A stretch of DNA of 64,000 bases from Spongilla lacustris. Lineage: Eukaryota; Porifera; Demospongiae; Spongillida; Spongillidae. The stretch's first letter is position 1. The number at the start of each line of letters is the position of its first letter. A program made the position numbers and the translations under genes. Shown here in pieces: positions 1 to 11,002 of this stretch. Below the pieces are notes generated by a model. It searched no databases and was not told the DNA's origin. It worked only from the letters and a program-made list of their open reading frames with translations. The DNA lies in the NCBI GenBank assembly GCA_949361645.1, contig OX442421.1, forward strand, positions 6,836,888 through 6,900,887. The letters are read 5' to 3'.

Positions 1-1
1 C

Positions 2-1465
2 CAGGAAACAAATGGGAAAGAGCTACTCAAACATGTTGTGTATTCTTCTAAAGGAAGCAGTTACTTGGTTGAGCTTCATACTCAGTTAACAGCAGCAAAA
101 CAACATCTTATGCCTTGGTTGTGTTCTACCACAATAATGCCAGGTATTTCTTTGTACAAGCTCAAAGATCCACACACAAAAGAAAAATCAGATCTACCCA
201 TTGCAATTTTTGAAGTGATATCAGATACTCCAAGGCAGACATCCAGGCAGTTAGCCATAAAACTGGTGGAACTACTTCGATTATTTAGAGCATATGGCCA
301 TGACGTTCTTGATCTCACTGGAGTGGTTTTGCCTCGTTCAAAAAGTCTTACAGTGAAAAACACCCTGCTACCAGTGATCACTGTGTCACATGAAGAGTTT
401 TCAAGTACAGGTATGGAAATATCAGCTTTAGAGAACTTTTCAGATTCATGTATGGAAATATCAGCTGCTCTGTTGCAGATGAAAATTTCAGATAAAGGAT
501 CTGCATCAAAATCTACACCCAGCAATAAATCATGGACTTTTGCTGTAGAGGTGAAAGTTCGGTTTGATTGTACGCAGCTCAAGTTTGTCATATCTTATCA
601 GCCATTACAGTCCACTGACGTAATACGTGCTGTGAAAAATGCTCCTTTGGACATTGAAATTCGCTCCCATTCAAATTCTAATTTCCTTCAGTTGAATGAA
701 AAGGAGTTGGAACAAATAAGGGAGACCCTGTCAGCAGTCATGATTGAGGATTATAAAGGACTGAATATGTCAGTAGCCTTGCAGCAGCTGTATAGCAGAA
801 CGGCATTTGTTTTCAAAGCACAGACTGGGACAAAGAAAGAGATCATGCTGAAAGTATTTGTTTATGGTGAAGCAGAATACACGAGAATTGAAAACGCGGT
901 TAGGAAATTGAAGTTGCAACATGCGTTATTGAGTGAGGGCATTTTGAGTTTTGGCACAGTGGGAGAGGCAATAGACATATTTGTGTTTGAGTGTCTCCCT
1001 CAAATGTCCAAATATAAAGCTAAAGATTGCATCAGAGTTGCATTAGAAGCCATCAAACTGGCAGTAGATGAATTACACTCTCATGATGTTGCTCATTTAG
1101 ACATTCGTCTACCCAACATTTGTTTTAAAAGCACATCAGATGGAAATTATGGTTTGGTTGCTGTTCTCGTAGATTTGGAACGTGCCAAGGGTGATATCAA
1201 GTCCATATTGTCAGAAAACTACAGCAGTTGCATGTATAGGACAGGGTGGACATTGGAAGAAATTGACTTTTTGCAAGTTTATTGGATGGCTCTGTGGTTA
1301 CTTTTGGATGATGTTCATGTCAGCAAGGTGAGTTATCACTCGATGGATACTTTAGAAGCTGCCAAACTTTCTCCTGAGTGCTGTAAGGGATTGTGCAACT
1401 GGATCAAAGGGCTTAAATCTCCACTTCCTAAGGATCATTGGAATCAGTTTCTGACTTTCATTTAG
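2..1465 (+). CDS. Protein-kinase-fold protein, 5' truncated by window edge
   Basis: The frame is open from the first bases, so the start lies outside the window; the first in-frame methionine is not near the edge. The C-terminal half has a kinase-like layout: a lysine strand (EIMLKVFVYGEAEY), a catalytic-loop motif HDVAHLDIRLPNICF (HxDxxxxN) and a metal-loop-like VDLERA that has DLE in place of DFG. The N-terminal part contains DLPIAIFEVISDTP followed by a helix rich in Q, L and K. This weakly resembles the core of PD-(D/E)xK nucleases, but the usual Lys after the E-V strand is Ile, so that domain may be inactive. The visible part is one uninterrupted exon of about 1.46 kb, unlike the intron-rich genes to the right. 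Kinase fold is fairly sure. Activity, substrate and the N-terminal assignment are inference. Confidence 0.7.
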   Translation, partial: QETNGKELLKHVVYSSKGSSYLVELHTQLTAAKQHLMPWLCSTTIMPGISLYKLKDPHTKEKSDLPIAIFEVISDTPRQTSRQLAIKLVELLRLFRAYGHDVLDLTGVVLPRSKSLTVKNTLLPVITVSHEEFSSTGMEISALENFSDSCMEISAALLQMKISDKGSASKSTPSNKSWTFAVEVKVRFDCTQLKFVISYQPLQSTDVIRAVKNAPLDIEIRSHSNSNFLQLNEKELEQIRETLSAVMIEDYKGLNMSVALQQLYSRTAFVFKAQTGTKKEIMLKVFVYGEAEYTRIENAVRKLKLQHALLSEGILSFGTVGEAIDIFVFECLPQMSKYKAKDCIRVALEAIKLAVDELHSHDVAHLDIRLPNICFKSTSDGNYGLVAVLVDLERAKGDIKSILSENYSSCMYRTGWTLEEIDFLQVYWMALWLLLDDVHVSKVSYHSMDTLEAAKLSPECCKGLCNWIKGLKSPLPKDHWNQFLTFI

Positions 1466-1996
1466 GAGTGAATGCATTTAGCATAGTACGTGATTAAGCT
1501 GAGTAGCATTTGCATTTCTCCTAATTGATGCAAGATAAGAACACAAATCTCACTTGCAGAATGAAGATCATTTACTGGACTTGATTAAATTTGTGTCATC
1601 ATTGTTGCAGCATAATAATTACTACCAATGGCATACATATTTCACTGCATGGATGTAGACATTGAACATTTCAAGGGTTAAGCGTAGTAGTATGCTAAAA
1701 CTATTACCATAGAATAAAGATAAAGAAAGACAAATATACCAGGCTTATGTATGTATGCTAACTTTAACACTTGACCTGCGGTAATTAATTTCATAGCGAA
1801 TAAAATGCGGAAAATGCACTCAATGCCCCACATTCTAGTGGGTGCTACATCACGTAATACAATTCGACTCCGTATGCCCCACCTCCTACGTGGGTGTTGC
1901 GAGTCCACTTTTAATTAGTTAAATAAACCCATCTACTTTATCCCAGTCTGAATTCCACTCTCCAGCCTCATCTCTCAGCCACTAGTAAACAACATC
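1466..1996. other. Intergenic, 3' flank of kinase-like gene
   Basis: AT-rich DNA with no convincing coding signal. Around 1825-1915 two similar short stretches (GCCCCAC, then CTAGTGGG or CTACGTGGG) form small hairpins and may be a decayed repeat. Confidence 0.5.
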
Positions 1997-2895
1997 TTGT
2001 CTCACAACTATGACTACAATGAAGAGACACTCACAGAGCAACAAAAATCGATAAAGGAAGTAGTGAAAATGAAACTTCACAGACACAATACTGCTGCTAC
2101 CCAACTCAGAGCCATGCTGCCTTCCAATCTCCAGCTAGCAATGGACCTATGTCAAGAAAAAGGAGCATCCAGCTGGCTTACAGTGCTACCTATAGAGGAG
2201 TATGGGTTTACCCTCCACAAGACTGCCTTCCGAGATGCATTAGCTCTTAGATATGGCTGGTTACCTGCCAACACGCCCACCAGCTGTGCCTGTCTCTGTT
2301 GAGCATGCACTGTCATGTCCAAAAGGTGGTTTCCCTTCCATCAGGCACAATGAGATCAGAGACTATACTGCCTATCTCCTGTCAGAAATCTGCCACAATG
2401 TTTCAACTGAGCCTCATCTGCAACCCATCACAGGTGAGGTTCCCACCTCTGCCTCAGCCAACTTCCAGGATGGTGCTTGACTTGATGTAGCAGCAGATGG
2501 ATTCTGGGGAAGTCGTTTTGAGAGGGCATTCTTTGACGTAAAGGTTTTCAACCCCTACGCCCCCTCAAATAGACGACCTCAACCATCTGCCTGTTACCGT
2601 ACCCATGAGGCCTCAAAGAAACGAGCCTATGAGCATCGGATCCTCGAAGTTGAGCATGCCTCCTTCGCCCCACTCATCTTCTCTGCCACTGGAGGCTTAG
2701 GAAGGGAGGCCACAGTGGTTTACAGCCCAGCTCTCAGCAAAGTGGGGCCACTCTTATAGTTCAACCATGGCCTGGATTCGATGCCATCTCTCCTTCTCCC
2801 TTCTACGCTCCTCCATCATGTGCATCAGAGGAGATTGATCAACTATAGGCCATGCCTTTAACCACTCCCCTGTCGACCTGATTACAAAGGTTGCA
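1997..2895 (+). pseudogene. Decayed non-LTR retroelement ORF, C-terminal part
   Basis: Successive fragments in different frames read like the C-terminal end of a reverse-transcriptase protein that is very common in cnidarian and sponge genomes. Recognisable pieces are GASSWLTVLPIEEYGF, FRDALALRYGW, VEHALSCPKGGFPSIRHNEI, then further 3' ANGFWG-like, VFNPYAPSNR, KKRAYEHRI, EHASFAPLIFSATGG and MAWIRCHLSFSLLRSSI. A zinc-binding-like C/H cluster lies in the VEHALSCPKGG part. Several frameshifts and stops separate the pieces, and no reverse-transcriptase core (YADD) is visible upstream. It is a dead 5'-truncated insertion, as expected for non-LTR retroposition. Family assignment is from memory of similar proteins. 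Confidence 0.75.
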
Positions 2896-3617
2896 CAGGT
2901 CTCATCTATTCTTTAGTTTACTGTCTGACTGCCTGACTGCCCCCTTTAGTACACATTAGCATACATCATGTATCCTTGCAATGTAATTACTTGATCTTAT
3001 TATTATCATTATTACTTTTAATTAGCACCTCGATATGCTTTCCTCTAAGCTAATTACATATTTACAAGCATCGAAGGTGGTGCGCACCAATGAGCAGGAT
3101 CGCACAGAGAGGCAATGAAAGGTGTGGTACGTACGGATTGATATGCGATGCCATTCTGTGAGTTAAGGAATCCGAGACGCACACACGCGGGTCAGTAGAC
3201 ACGCTTAAATGAAATCTAAGAATTGATGATACCTTACAGCTCTCTCAGAGCTAATAGCCTATACCAGCATCTCAAGCAGCACGCAGTAACTTGTGCGCAG
3301 ATCTGATTTTGGTATCATAGCTAGGCTACATGTATATCGCTGTGTCTACCCTAGCCGGCTTAAAGAATACCACTGTCATGTCAGTGCCATTTATGGAATT
3401 GGCACGGTTGTTTTGCATTGGCAATAGGTTTGATATTTGGAACAACCAATAAAATTTGCGGTACCTACTCCAAAATGGCGGCTTCAAAGCTCATTAACTT
3501 TCAAGCACAAACCTTCCACATCTGGCACATACAATGCACACAAACAGGCCGTCAGTAGTTAGGTAAACTTATGCACTATCTTCAATATATCAAACGCATG
3601 TGTAAACTGTTAAAATA
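2896..3617. promoter_or_regulatory. 5' flank of RAG1-like gene
   Basis: No coding signal. Contains CCAATAAAA near 3446 and CAAAATGGCGGC near 3471, which resembles the YY1-type core promoter element found around animal transcription starts. Placed 150 bp before the candidate first exon, it is a plausible promoter. No terminal inverted repeat matching the right side of the gene was found by eye. Confidence 0.35.
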
Positions 3618-3620
3618 TTG

Positions 3621-6600
3621 ATGCACTACGCCTTGCGCAACCGAAGGCTTTTATTCAGCATCATCGGTTGTATTGTAATCTGGCTTTCGTTCTCCGATTC
3701 CGCTCTGATAAGTGCCCTTCGAAATAATACGGGAGAGAGAGCATTCACTGGTAAGTCGAAATATTCTTTTATCTTGAGGTGCCATATTTTCCATGAGTGA
3801 GGATGGTACGTTGTTCGTACCACATCAAGTCATGAATAATGCACATTCATGCCATATACAGTCTATGGAATCTGACCACACGTGCCGACGTGAGGACCTA
3901 TGTAGAGTATGTGGGTGCAGGCTACAAAAGGCTCTCAGAGCTAAGGGCAAAACAGGGAAACAAAAGCCACAATATGCGTGCCGCTCCTATTCAAAGGACT
4001 TAATGACAGCCTTCGATATTGACGTTGCAAGTGATGCTGTTGAGATCCACCCCCAGATGTTTTGCATATTGTGTCATAAGGCTATGACACGCATTGTTAG
4101 AGCAAAGGAGTGTCAAAGACCATACAAGTGCAGCGTGCAACCCTATAACTGGCACACACATACACTGGATACATGTAAGGTAAGTATTATAACTCTCTAA
4201 TATATGCACATGTGCCAAAATAACACAATATGTTTGTAGGTGTGCAAGCCTTCCTGTATGCTTAGATGGCAAAGCACTTTTAGGCCTGGACAGACAAAAG
4301 GTTACACCCCTAAAGCACTGATCACTTTGATTGAAGCCCTAGCACCCCCACCAGTTGTAACAAGGTATCCATACCCAGCCTTGGCACATCTACAAATACT
4401 ATCGACATCTGTGATGAACATGCTGATGTGTCCAATTTGTACTGCTGTACTGCAGCAACCAATCCAGCTGCCATGTCATATGTGTGTGTGTAAGCAGTGC
4501 ATTATTGACTGGATCAGAATCTCGGCACATAATCAGTGCCCCTGTTGTTATGACTTGGCCTGTCTACAGAAAGGTGCAGTCAAACTACCTCCTGACATAG
4601 TAAACACACTTCTTGGGGATGTCATGGTGTGCTGTACATTGTGTGGGCAAGGTGTCAGAGCTGGTGACTATGGTGCACATGAGTGTGGTCAGCTCAGCAA
4701 ACTGCAGCTACAAATAACTGCTCAAGTCCACTCACCAGCCAATACAATATGCATACCCACTGGAGGAACAGTATGTAATGCAAATTATACATGCATTAAT
4801 AATGATTAGGTTATTGTTTTTCAGCCTTTGACACTTATGAAAATTACACAGCCAAAACACCCCATCAGCCAAATGAGCCTACGAACACGAAAACGTCGGG
4901 CATCTGAAGTGTGTAATGCCAGAACCATGTTAAGTGCAGAAAGCTCCAGTCTCATCCTTGAGAGTAAGACGGAAAAGCAGCAACTACTTCTATCTGCAGG
5001 AATCACAAAAGAGATGAAACCAGAGGAAGGGCTTGCACTGAAGGCAGACTTAGGTCTCTCATGGAATAAGCTACGAGATCTGAGAAGGTATAGACTACAC
5101 TGTAGAAATTATTAATCATGTTTTCTTTATAATCATATGCTGTAAAAGATGGCTACAAGAAGCTGGGATGTACATTGGAAGTGAGCGGAAGCAGCGTGCA
5201 CTTGCTAAGGAGCTGATTGGTGATAACCTTGAGGTTGAGCTGACTCCATTTTCCTTTAAAACTTCTAATGGTGGGGAGGAGCTGAGAGGAGCACCACATG
5301 CATTCACTCCAAGTTTGCAGCACAAACTTGTGCAACTTCTTGAAGAAAATGAAAGGTATCAGTAAGCATAAATGATACGCATATTCATCACCTTTGTAAT
5401 AGGGAAAGCAAGCTCATTTGGCATGATGGAATGATTCCTCCCTCTGAGATTTGGGTGAAGCTAGGTGGAGACAAAGGGGGTGGTTCATTTAAAATGAACT
5501 TCCAAATAGTGAACATCTCCGCCCCCAACTCTGTCCATGCAACATGTGTGTTCTCCTGTTTTGAGGCTAGTGACTCAATCACAAACCTGCATGTAGCCCT
5601 GGACAGATTTAGAGATGAAGTTACAGAAATAAGGAACATGACTTGGAAGTAAACTAAATAGCGTTGCACTGTTGATCTCAAGGTATCACACAATTGTTTC
5701 AGGAACTATGCAATCCGACTGTTCATTTGTGGGGACTTAGACTTTCTTGACAAGATCTATGGCATATCAGGTTCCAGTGGTAAGTGTTTATTATCAACCG
5801 CCCGCTTTATATACATGTTACAATAGGGAAGTGTCCTTGCTTGTTTTGCTTGATAACAAGTAAGCAGATAAGGTCACCAGATGCTAGCAGGCAAAGATAT
5901 CCTCTGAGGTCACTTGAATCTATGGCTGGAGACTACCAAAGGTTTCTCAAATCTGGTGGCAACCATCAGCATGCTAAACACTACAACAATTGTATTCGAG
6001 AAGCCTTTTTTAACATTCCACTCACAGAGGTATCATAAATTGTACTTGCATATGCAATTGAATGCACTAAGATTTTTATTACAGGTGTGCATGCCAGGAC
6101 TCCACATCACACAAGGCATATTCCAGAAGCTTTTTGAGCTCTTTGAGGAAGCATGCCATAACCTTGACCTCCAACTTGCTCTTCACAGGCAAGGCTACAC
6201 AAACTGTGGTCCTGAATTTGAGAAGTACTGTAAGGTGCTAAAGGAGATCTCAACTGTCAGGCATGATCTGGAGCTAGCAGAGCAAGAAAGGGACACACTG
6301 GAGCAATTGATTACCTATTGTTCCCTTACGTATACAAACGCTACACGTGAGCTTAAAGGACTGACAGAGCTTTCACAGATAAGCAATGACAGAGTGCAGG
6401 GATTGGTAAGAACAAAATGAAATACAGCAGATAAATTACAAGGGCAAATTTTCTAGGCACACAGGTTGACAGAGCTGATGGATTTAGCTGATAAAGGGTT
6501 CAATATCAATGATGGTCCCTTTGTGAAACAACTCCTTGTGACCTTGGATTCAATTGGAGTTCACCGCCAAAAGTATTATGGAGGCATCTTTGTTGGCAAC

Positions 6601-7208
6601 CATATACATAAAATGCTGCAAGTAAGCATACATAATATGTCATAGATGCTGTGCTCACATAATATTTAACACAGTCACCTAACTTGGAGACTCTGTGCTC
6701 ATTGGTGACCAAAATGGCACATTCCATAGCACTCTTGCACTCTGAGGCCCAAGGAGTTTACAACAAATTCCATACCATCTTCACCTTGTTTGCAGAATGC
6801 CATTTCCAGTATAACAGTGGTGCACTATCTGAAAGACAAATAGATCAGCTAGGTAAGTTTAAAATAATGAACTCCAATGCTTACTTTGGTCCCTATCAAA
6901 TAGAGTTAGCAATCAAAAGGTTTTTCGAATTCTTCGACAAGGAGTTTCCTGACTCTCATAGGAGTGTGAAAATGCACATTCTCGAGCACCATATGGTTGA
7001 TTGGATTCGCTACCACCATGCTGGTTGTGGATTGATGGGTGAACAGGGAGCAGAGTCAATTCACTCCAAGTTTAACAACCTAAAAGCTACATTTAAATCT
7101 GTACATGATCCAGTTGAAAGGCTAATGTGTATAATGAAGGAACATTACCTTTCTGTATCACCAAAAATCCATGGTGCCACACCACCAAAGAAGAAAAGAA
7201 AGAACTAA
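3621..7208 (+). CDS. RAG1-like recombinase/transposase, apparently intact, multi-exon
   Basis: Exons in frame: 3793-4179 (an upstream exon 3621-3750 may splice to 3779 or 3830), 4240-4770, 4825-5087, 5149-5355, 5403-5648, 5703-5779, 5827-6029, 6085-6405, 6457-6621, 6675-6852, 6904-7208; about 960 aa from the ATG at 3793 (vertebrate RAG1 is about 1040). Domains: a zinc segment with LCRVCG, AFDIDVASDAVEIHP, MFCILCHKAM and WHTHTLDTC, matching the RAG1 N-terminal region; a RING (CPIC, CHMCVCKQC, CPCC, residues about 190-250) followed by a C2H2-like finger ending DYGAHEC; then a catalytic-type core with D486 in KLGGDKGGGSFKMNFQ, D556/D558 in FICGDLDFLDKIYG followed by the CPCLFC zinc knuckle, and E906/E910 in GLMGEQGAESIH. 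The C-terminus PPKKKRKN looks like a nuclear localisation signal. All three RNase H-fold carboxylate regions align with RAG1 D600, D708 and E962 in order and context. It could be a domesticated gene or the transposase of a RAG/Transib- or Chapaev-type element. No RAG2-like gene is seen. Confidence 0.88.
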
Positions 7209-8235
7209 GCAGAATAGAATACAAAAGAATACTTTAAAACTACTAGTATTGTTTATCTATAAAATGGCGTCAACCGCGTTAAAAGGGGAATATTCAAAAG
7301 GGCAAATGCTTGAACTAGAAAATATGGCACCCGCTAAATTAACCAAAAAACGTTACACAAACTTACGTCTGTTGTTGGGTTAAAATTTCAGGTGACTTTA
7401 TCAGGGAGGAATCGACAAAAAACGGACACTTCTCGTCCCTGGTTACAAAACACGCACCGACAACTCGCGCTTGGATATAACGTTCTGTACGACGTCATAG
7501 CACATGCTTTATATCGTTGTAATCACCATTTCTTCTATATTTCATGGTCAAATAATCGAGTCTCATCGTCTACAGAAGCTGCTCCAAATGGCCCTCTTTG
7601 TGGACATGTTTCCGTTGCTATGGGCTTAATGAGCTCCGTTGCTAGGTACTTATTATTCATACGGCGGAGGGCCTATTGTCCAATTTTGTACGTATTGTAA
7701 CAACCGTGGGAAGCACATATGTAAAGGGTCAGTGAGCATTCAAGCCTCCATCCAGTAATTGCGCATACTAGTAATGTTATCTGCTTAGAAAACTTCTAAG
7801 GGTGTGCTTTAATTTAAACTGTATTAAACGTTGTGAGCTTGTAGCTGTGTGTTATTCCTTCAGTTAACACCGGTTCCATGCCTAAATAGAATGTCAAACC
7901 TAGTTTTTAGAAAATTAGTCGGAAAAGGTGGTTTTAAGTTGAAAAAGACATATTCTGACAGCCCAACTCTTTCTACGACGATTGGTGCTATTCCTAGCTT
8001 CGTATCATTCACGGAGACGTAGGCCTAGTTAGCTTCATTTAAACAGACGCGATCGCCCGTTTTTCGATGCTCGAAAGCTACCGAGTACACTTTTTTCCGG
8101 AGTGGTTTCAAACACATTTGATGGTGTCCGTAAACGTGTTTAGGTACCCGATAACATATAGCTAAGCACAAGTGACACGTCACAACTTACCACACTCTCG
8201 CCTGGTACCCAGACCCAAACGTTGTATTTCTATAT
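7209..8235. other. 3' flank of RAG1-like gene, no gene seen
   Basis: Short open frames (for example around 7392-7700) have no recognisable domain or splice structure. CAAATGGCCC and other promoter-like motifs occur, but nothing can be assigned. Confidence 0.4.
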
Positions 8236-8656
8236 AATGTCACCGGGGGTACAAATATTATTGGACACCCGGGTGGACAGCAAAAAAGGTTTTTGCCGTT
8301 CGATCACGGAAAGGACCTGGCTGCATTTAACGGTACTGGCTTACAGAACAAGTCTTTTCAGGATTTGGCCGAGATAAGTAAGGCTTCGGTACTCGGTAAA
8401 ATGACCCGTGCTAGCGGACCTATCCATTACGCTCCGACCGCTCCGCACGGAGCGTAATGGATAGGTCCGCTAGCACGGGTCATTTTACGAGTACCGAAAG
8501 GATTTAAGCCTTACTTATCTCGGCCCAATCCTGAAAAGACTTGTACTCGGTACCGTTAAATACCACTTACTAGGTCCCTTCCGTGAGTGACCGAACGGCA
8601 ATAACTTTTTTTGCTGTCCACCACCCGGGTGTACAATTGTACCCCCGGATGGACAT
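8236..8656. repeat. Large near-perfect palindrome (foldback element)
   Basis: Two arms of about 200 bp run outward from an 11-bp loop at 8437-8447. The innermost arms CATTACGCTCCG/CGGAGCGTAATG and the outermost CCGGGGGTACAA/TTGTACCCCCGG pair with few mismatches and small indels along the whole length. No coding capacity. Typical of a foldback/MITE insertion. Confidence 0.85.
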
Positions 8657-8755
8657 TCAGGACAATAGACATTAAGTACGTTGATTAGTGATGTCACGTC
8701 CGGAGTACTTCTTAAAGGGAAGGGTCTATTGGTACCTCTAGATATGTTAAAACAT

Positions 8756-8972
8756 TCTCTATGAGAAAGTTGGTGCAATAGTGGTATATAAAAAGCAGGG
8801 AAACAAGGGTTGAATGATAAAAGAAAAACGAAATAGTCCTATATTTAGCACAAGCATGCACAATATAATGTTCCACAATATGTGCCAACTAAATATAGGA
8901 CTATTTCGTTTTCCCTTATCATTCAACCCTTGTTTCACTGCTTTTTACATCACTTTTGCCTTCAAATCCTAT
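8756..8972. mobile_element. MITE-like inverted-repeat element, copy A
   Basis: Left arm (about 8791-8850, AAAGCAGGGAAACAAGGGTT onward to CCTATATTTAG) and right arm (8888-8947) are inverted copies, with a 37-bp spacer. A diverged copy with the same arm sequence lies at 19,935-20,085, which shows a dispersed family. Confidence 0.8.
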
Positions 8973-9382
8973 ATACAACCAACTTACTCATAGGGAAAAA
9001 ATCGATTTGATTATAATGTGCATTTTTCATGAAATAAACATTAAGCACCCTTTTACTAAATTTAAAATCAAGACAAATAATCAACCACGCATAATTTATT
9101 CATAAATGTATTTAAAAGATGACGCAAGATACATGTATTATTAATATCATCTTAATAATTCATGACGTTTGCTGACGAAACTTTTGCTATGTGCACATGT
9201 AACAATGATTTAAATCTGGTATAATTAAAATAAATACAGCGTGCCAAAGCTTCTGCGCGAGGGTGTGGCACCGCGGTACGCCCACGCATATGTGCATGGA
9301 TTGAAAAGTCAGATAGATGATAAATAAATTATTCTGTGTAGAGTATGGACCAACATTCAGAAATCATGTATGCACACTAGTG
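8973..9382. other. AT-rich intergenic DNA
   Basis: No open frame, RNA gene or repeat structure could be supported here. Confidence 0.4.
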
Positions 9383-9493
9383 TAGTCTCGTACCCAAACC
9401 CACACTCGCAGCAGCGGATGGATTACATCATCGCTGCGGGAGAAATGGCGTAGCGGTGATGTAGCTACTAGTGTAGGTCTGGGTACGAGACTA
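9383..9493. mobile_element. Small MITE with TIR AGTCTCGTACCC
   Basis: TAGTCTCGTACCCAAACCCA at the left and the inverted GGTCTGGGTACGAGACTA at the right bound an element of about 110 bp. A solo end-like sequence (TAGTCTCGTACCCAGACCCA) recurs near 53,778, so the family is dispersed. Confidence 0.7.
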
Positions 9494-10281
9494 GCAGTAG
9501 GTTCTTTGTCGTCCGCTTGAACCAGCTAGTAGCTCGTTATTAACTATTACAATCCTTGCTCGAACCCAGTGGATTTATAACACTTGATGTGTCGTGCCAT
9601 GTGGGGTATGCCTCATGTCATTCTCTTTGTCAGTACAAAGCGCTCGCGGCATTACTTTCAAACTGGTTGTCTGTTTCAACGCTTTAACATACGTAGGTCC
9701 TATCAGTATATGCATGAAAAAGCTCGCCGATTTTTATAGGACTCTATTGCCTGGAAACCTAGCTCGGACAGGTTACAGTTTCCACGCTTTTCTTGTTCAT
9801 TTCACTAGTTACAAACATTATCCGTGCATGCCGGTTGATGGTGATCCAATTATGCTGTCATAGTCTGCGATTAATTAAGTTAAGTTCATTGTGCATTATG
9901 CAAGCGCTGCAGTAATGAATGCTTTGAAGTGCATATACGCGAAGATAGTCAAACCAGCTCTCAATTGCATGCATGGAAAATGCATGATGAAGAGGTTAGC
10001 ACTAACTTGCTGCCCATGCATGCAGGTGTACCAATTGCACTGACTGCATGCATATGATGCATGCATGTGCATTCGCTGTTATACATGGTAATCAGTAGGC
10101 TTGCATACTTTTACTATGTACACCTATATTTGTGTAACAACTGAGGTGCACGCGCATGCATTCAATATATGCGATACAATGCAGAGTGTAGCAGATAGTA
10201 TGCAGGCATTGTTTCCTCCTTGCAACTACTGGTTATGAAAATAACAAAGGCATCTGTTTACTACCACTACATGTATATCTA
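9494..10281. other. Intergenic, rich in TGCATGCA-like words
   Basis: No gene seen. Many short alternating GCATGC palindromes between 9960 and 10,160, perhaps simple-sequence drift. Confidence 0.35.
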
Positions 10282-11002
10282 CAGGCCCGTAGGCTGGGGG
10301 GGGTCGGTGGGTTCGGTCGACCCCCCCCCGCTCGTCAGAACTAGTTCCGCTTGCCATCAAAATAATTTATTCATAACTTCTATACATAGCCCGCGAGAAT
10401 GAGATGACAATACATGCAGGCTTCACGGTGGTCTGCTCTCATTGAACGCGTGGAAACTAAGCCCTACGCCCCGAAAAATTGAAATGGTTACGTACACCCA
10501 TAGCAACGAACCTGACAACCGATGCCTTTTAGAACCAGCTGTGCACGGGGTACATAAAACGTAATCAACACCTAAAAGCCATACTAGCAGTGATAAACAC
10601 CTCTGAACTATATTGTAAGCAAAAATCACGTGGCCTGGTGTTGCCAACTGTCGGCTCTGGTACTTCAAACCTATCGACTTACGCACGGCGATCACCGACT
10701 ACATGTGTTCAAAAAACTACAACGACGCTCGGTGACTGAATTGGAACATGCCAAAGCTATCACGGTAAAGTTAGTTGTTTGTACTGTCGTTTTTTGGTAA
10801 AGGTTAGTGGCAACGCATTTTCTGAAGTAGATTTCTAGCCTTTGAAAATCCACCATTTTGGTGTCTTTTTGGGGGTGGGGGAATTAATATTTGCGCAATG
10901 AAGTGGGTTTTAACAGAGCGTTTAAAATATAGCCTTACATTTCTTTTGGTCTAAATTTGAATCCATGCTCGTATGTAAATAGATTGAGCTTGAACTGAAT
11001 TA

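Noticed and set aside
82..591. 169-aa minus-strand frame
   Set aside because: Shadow of the kinase-like coding exon on the plus strand.
2700..2720. RSS-like heptamer CACAGTG
   Set aside because: Single 7-mers occur by chance (also near 955). No nonamer at 12/23 spacing and no paired site around the RAG1-like gene.
2900..8200. Terminal inverted repeats around the intact RAG1-like gene
   Set aside because: Scanned by eye for the CAGGCCCGTAGGCTGG ends and other inverted pairs; none convincing was found, so the gene is not called as a bounded transposon.
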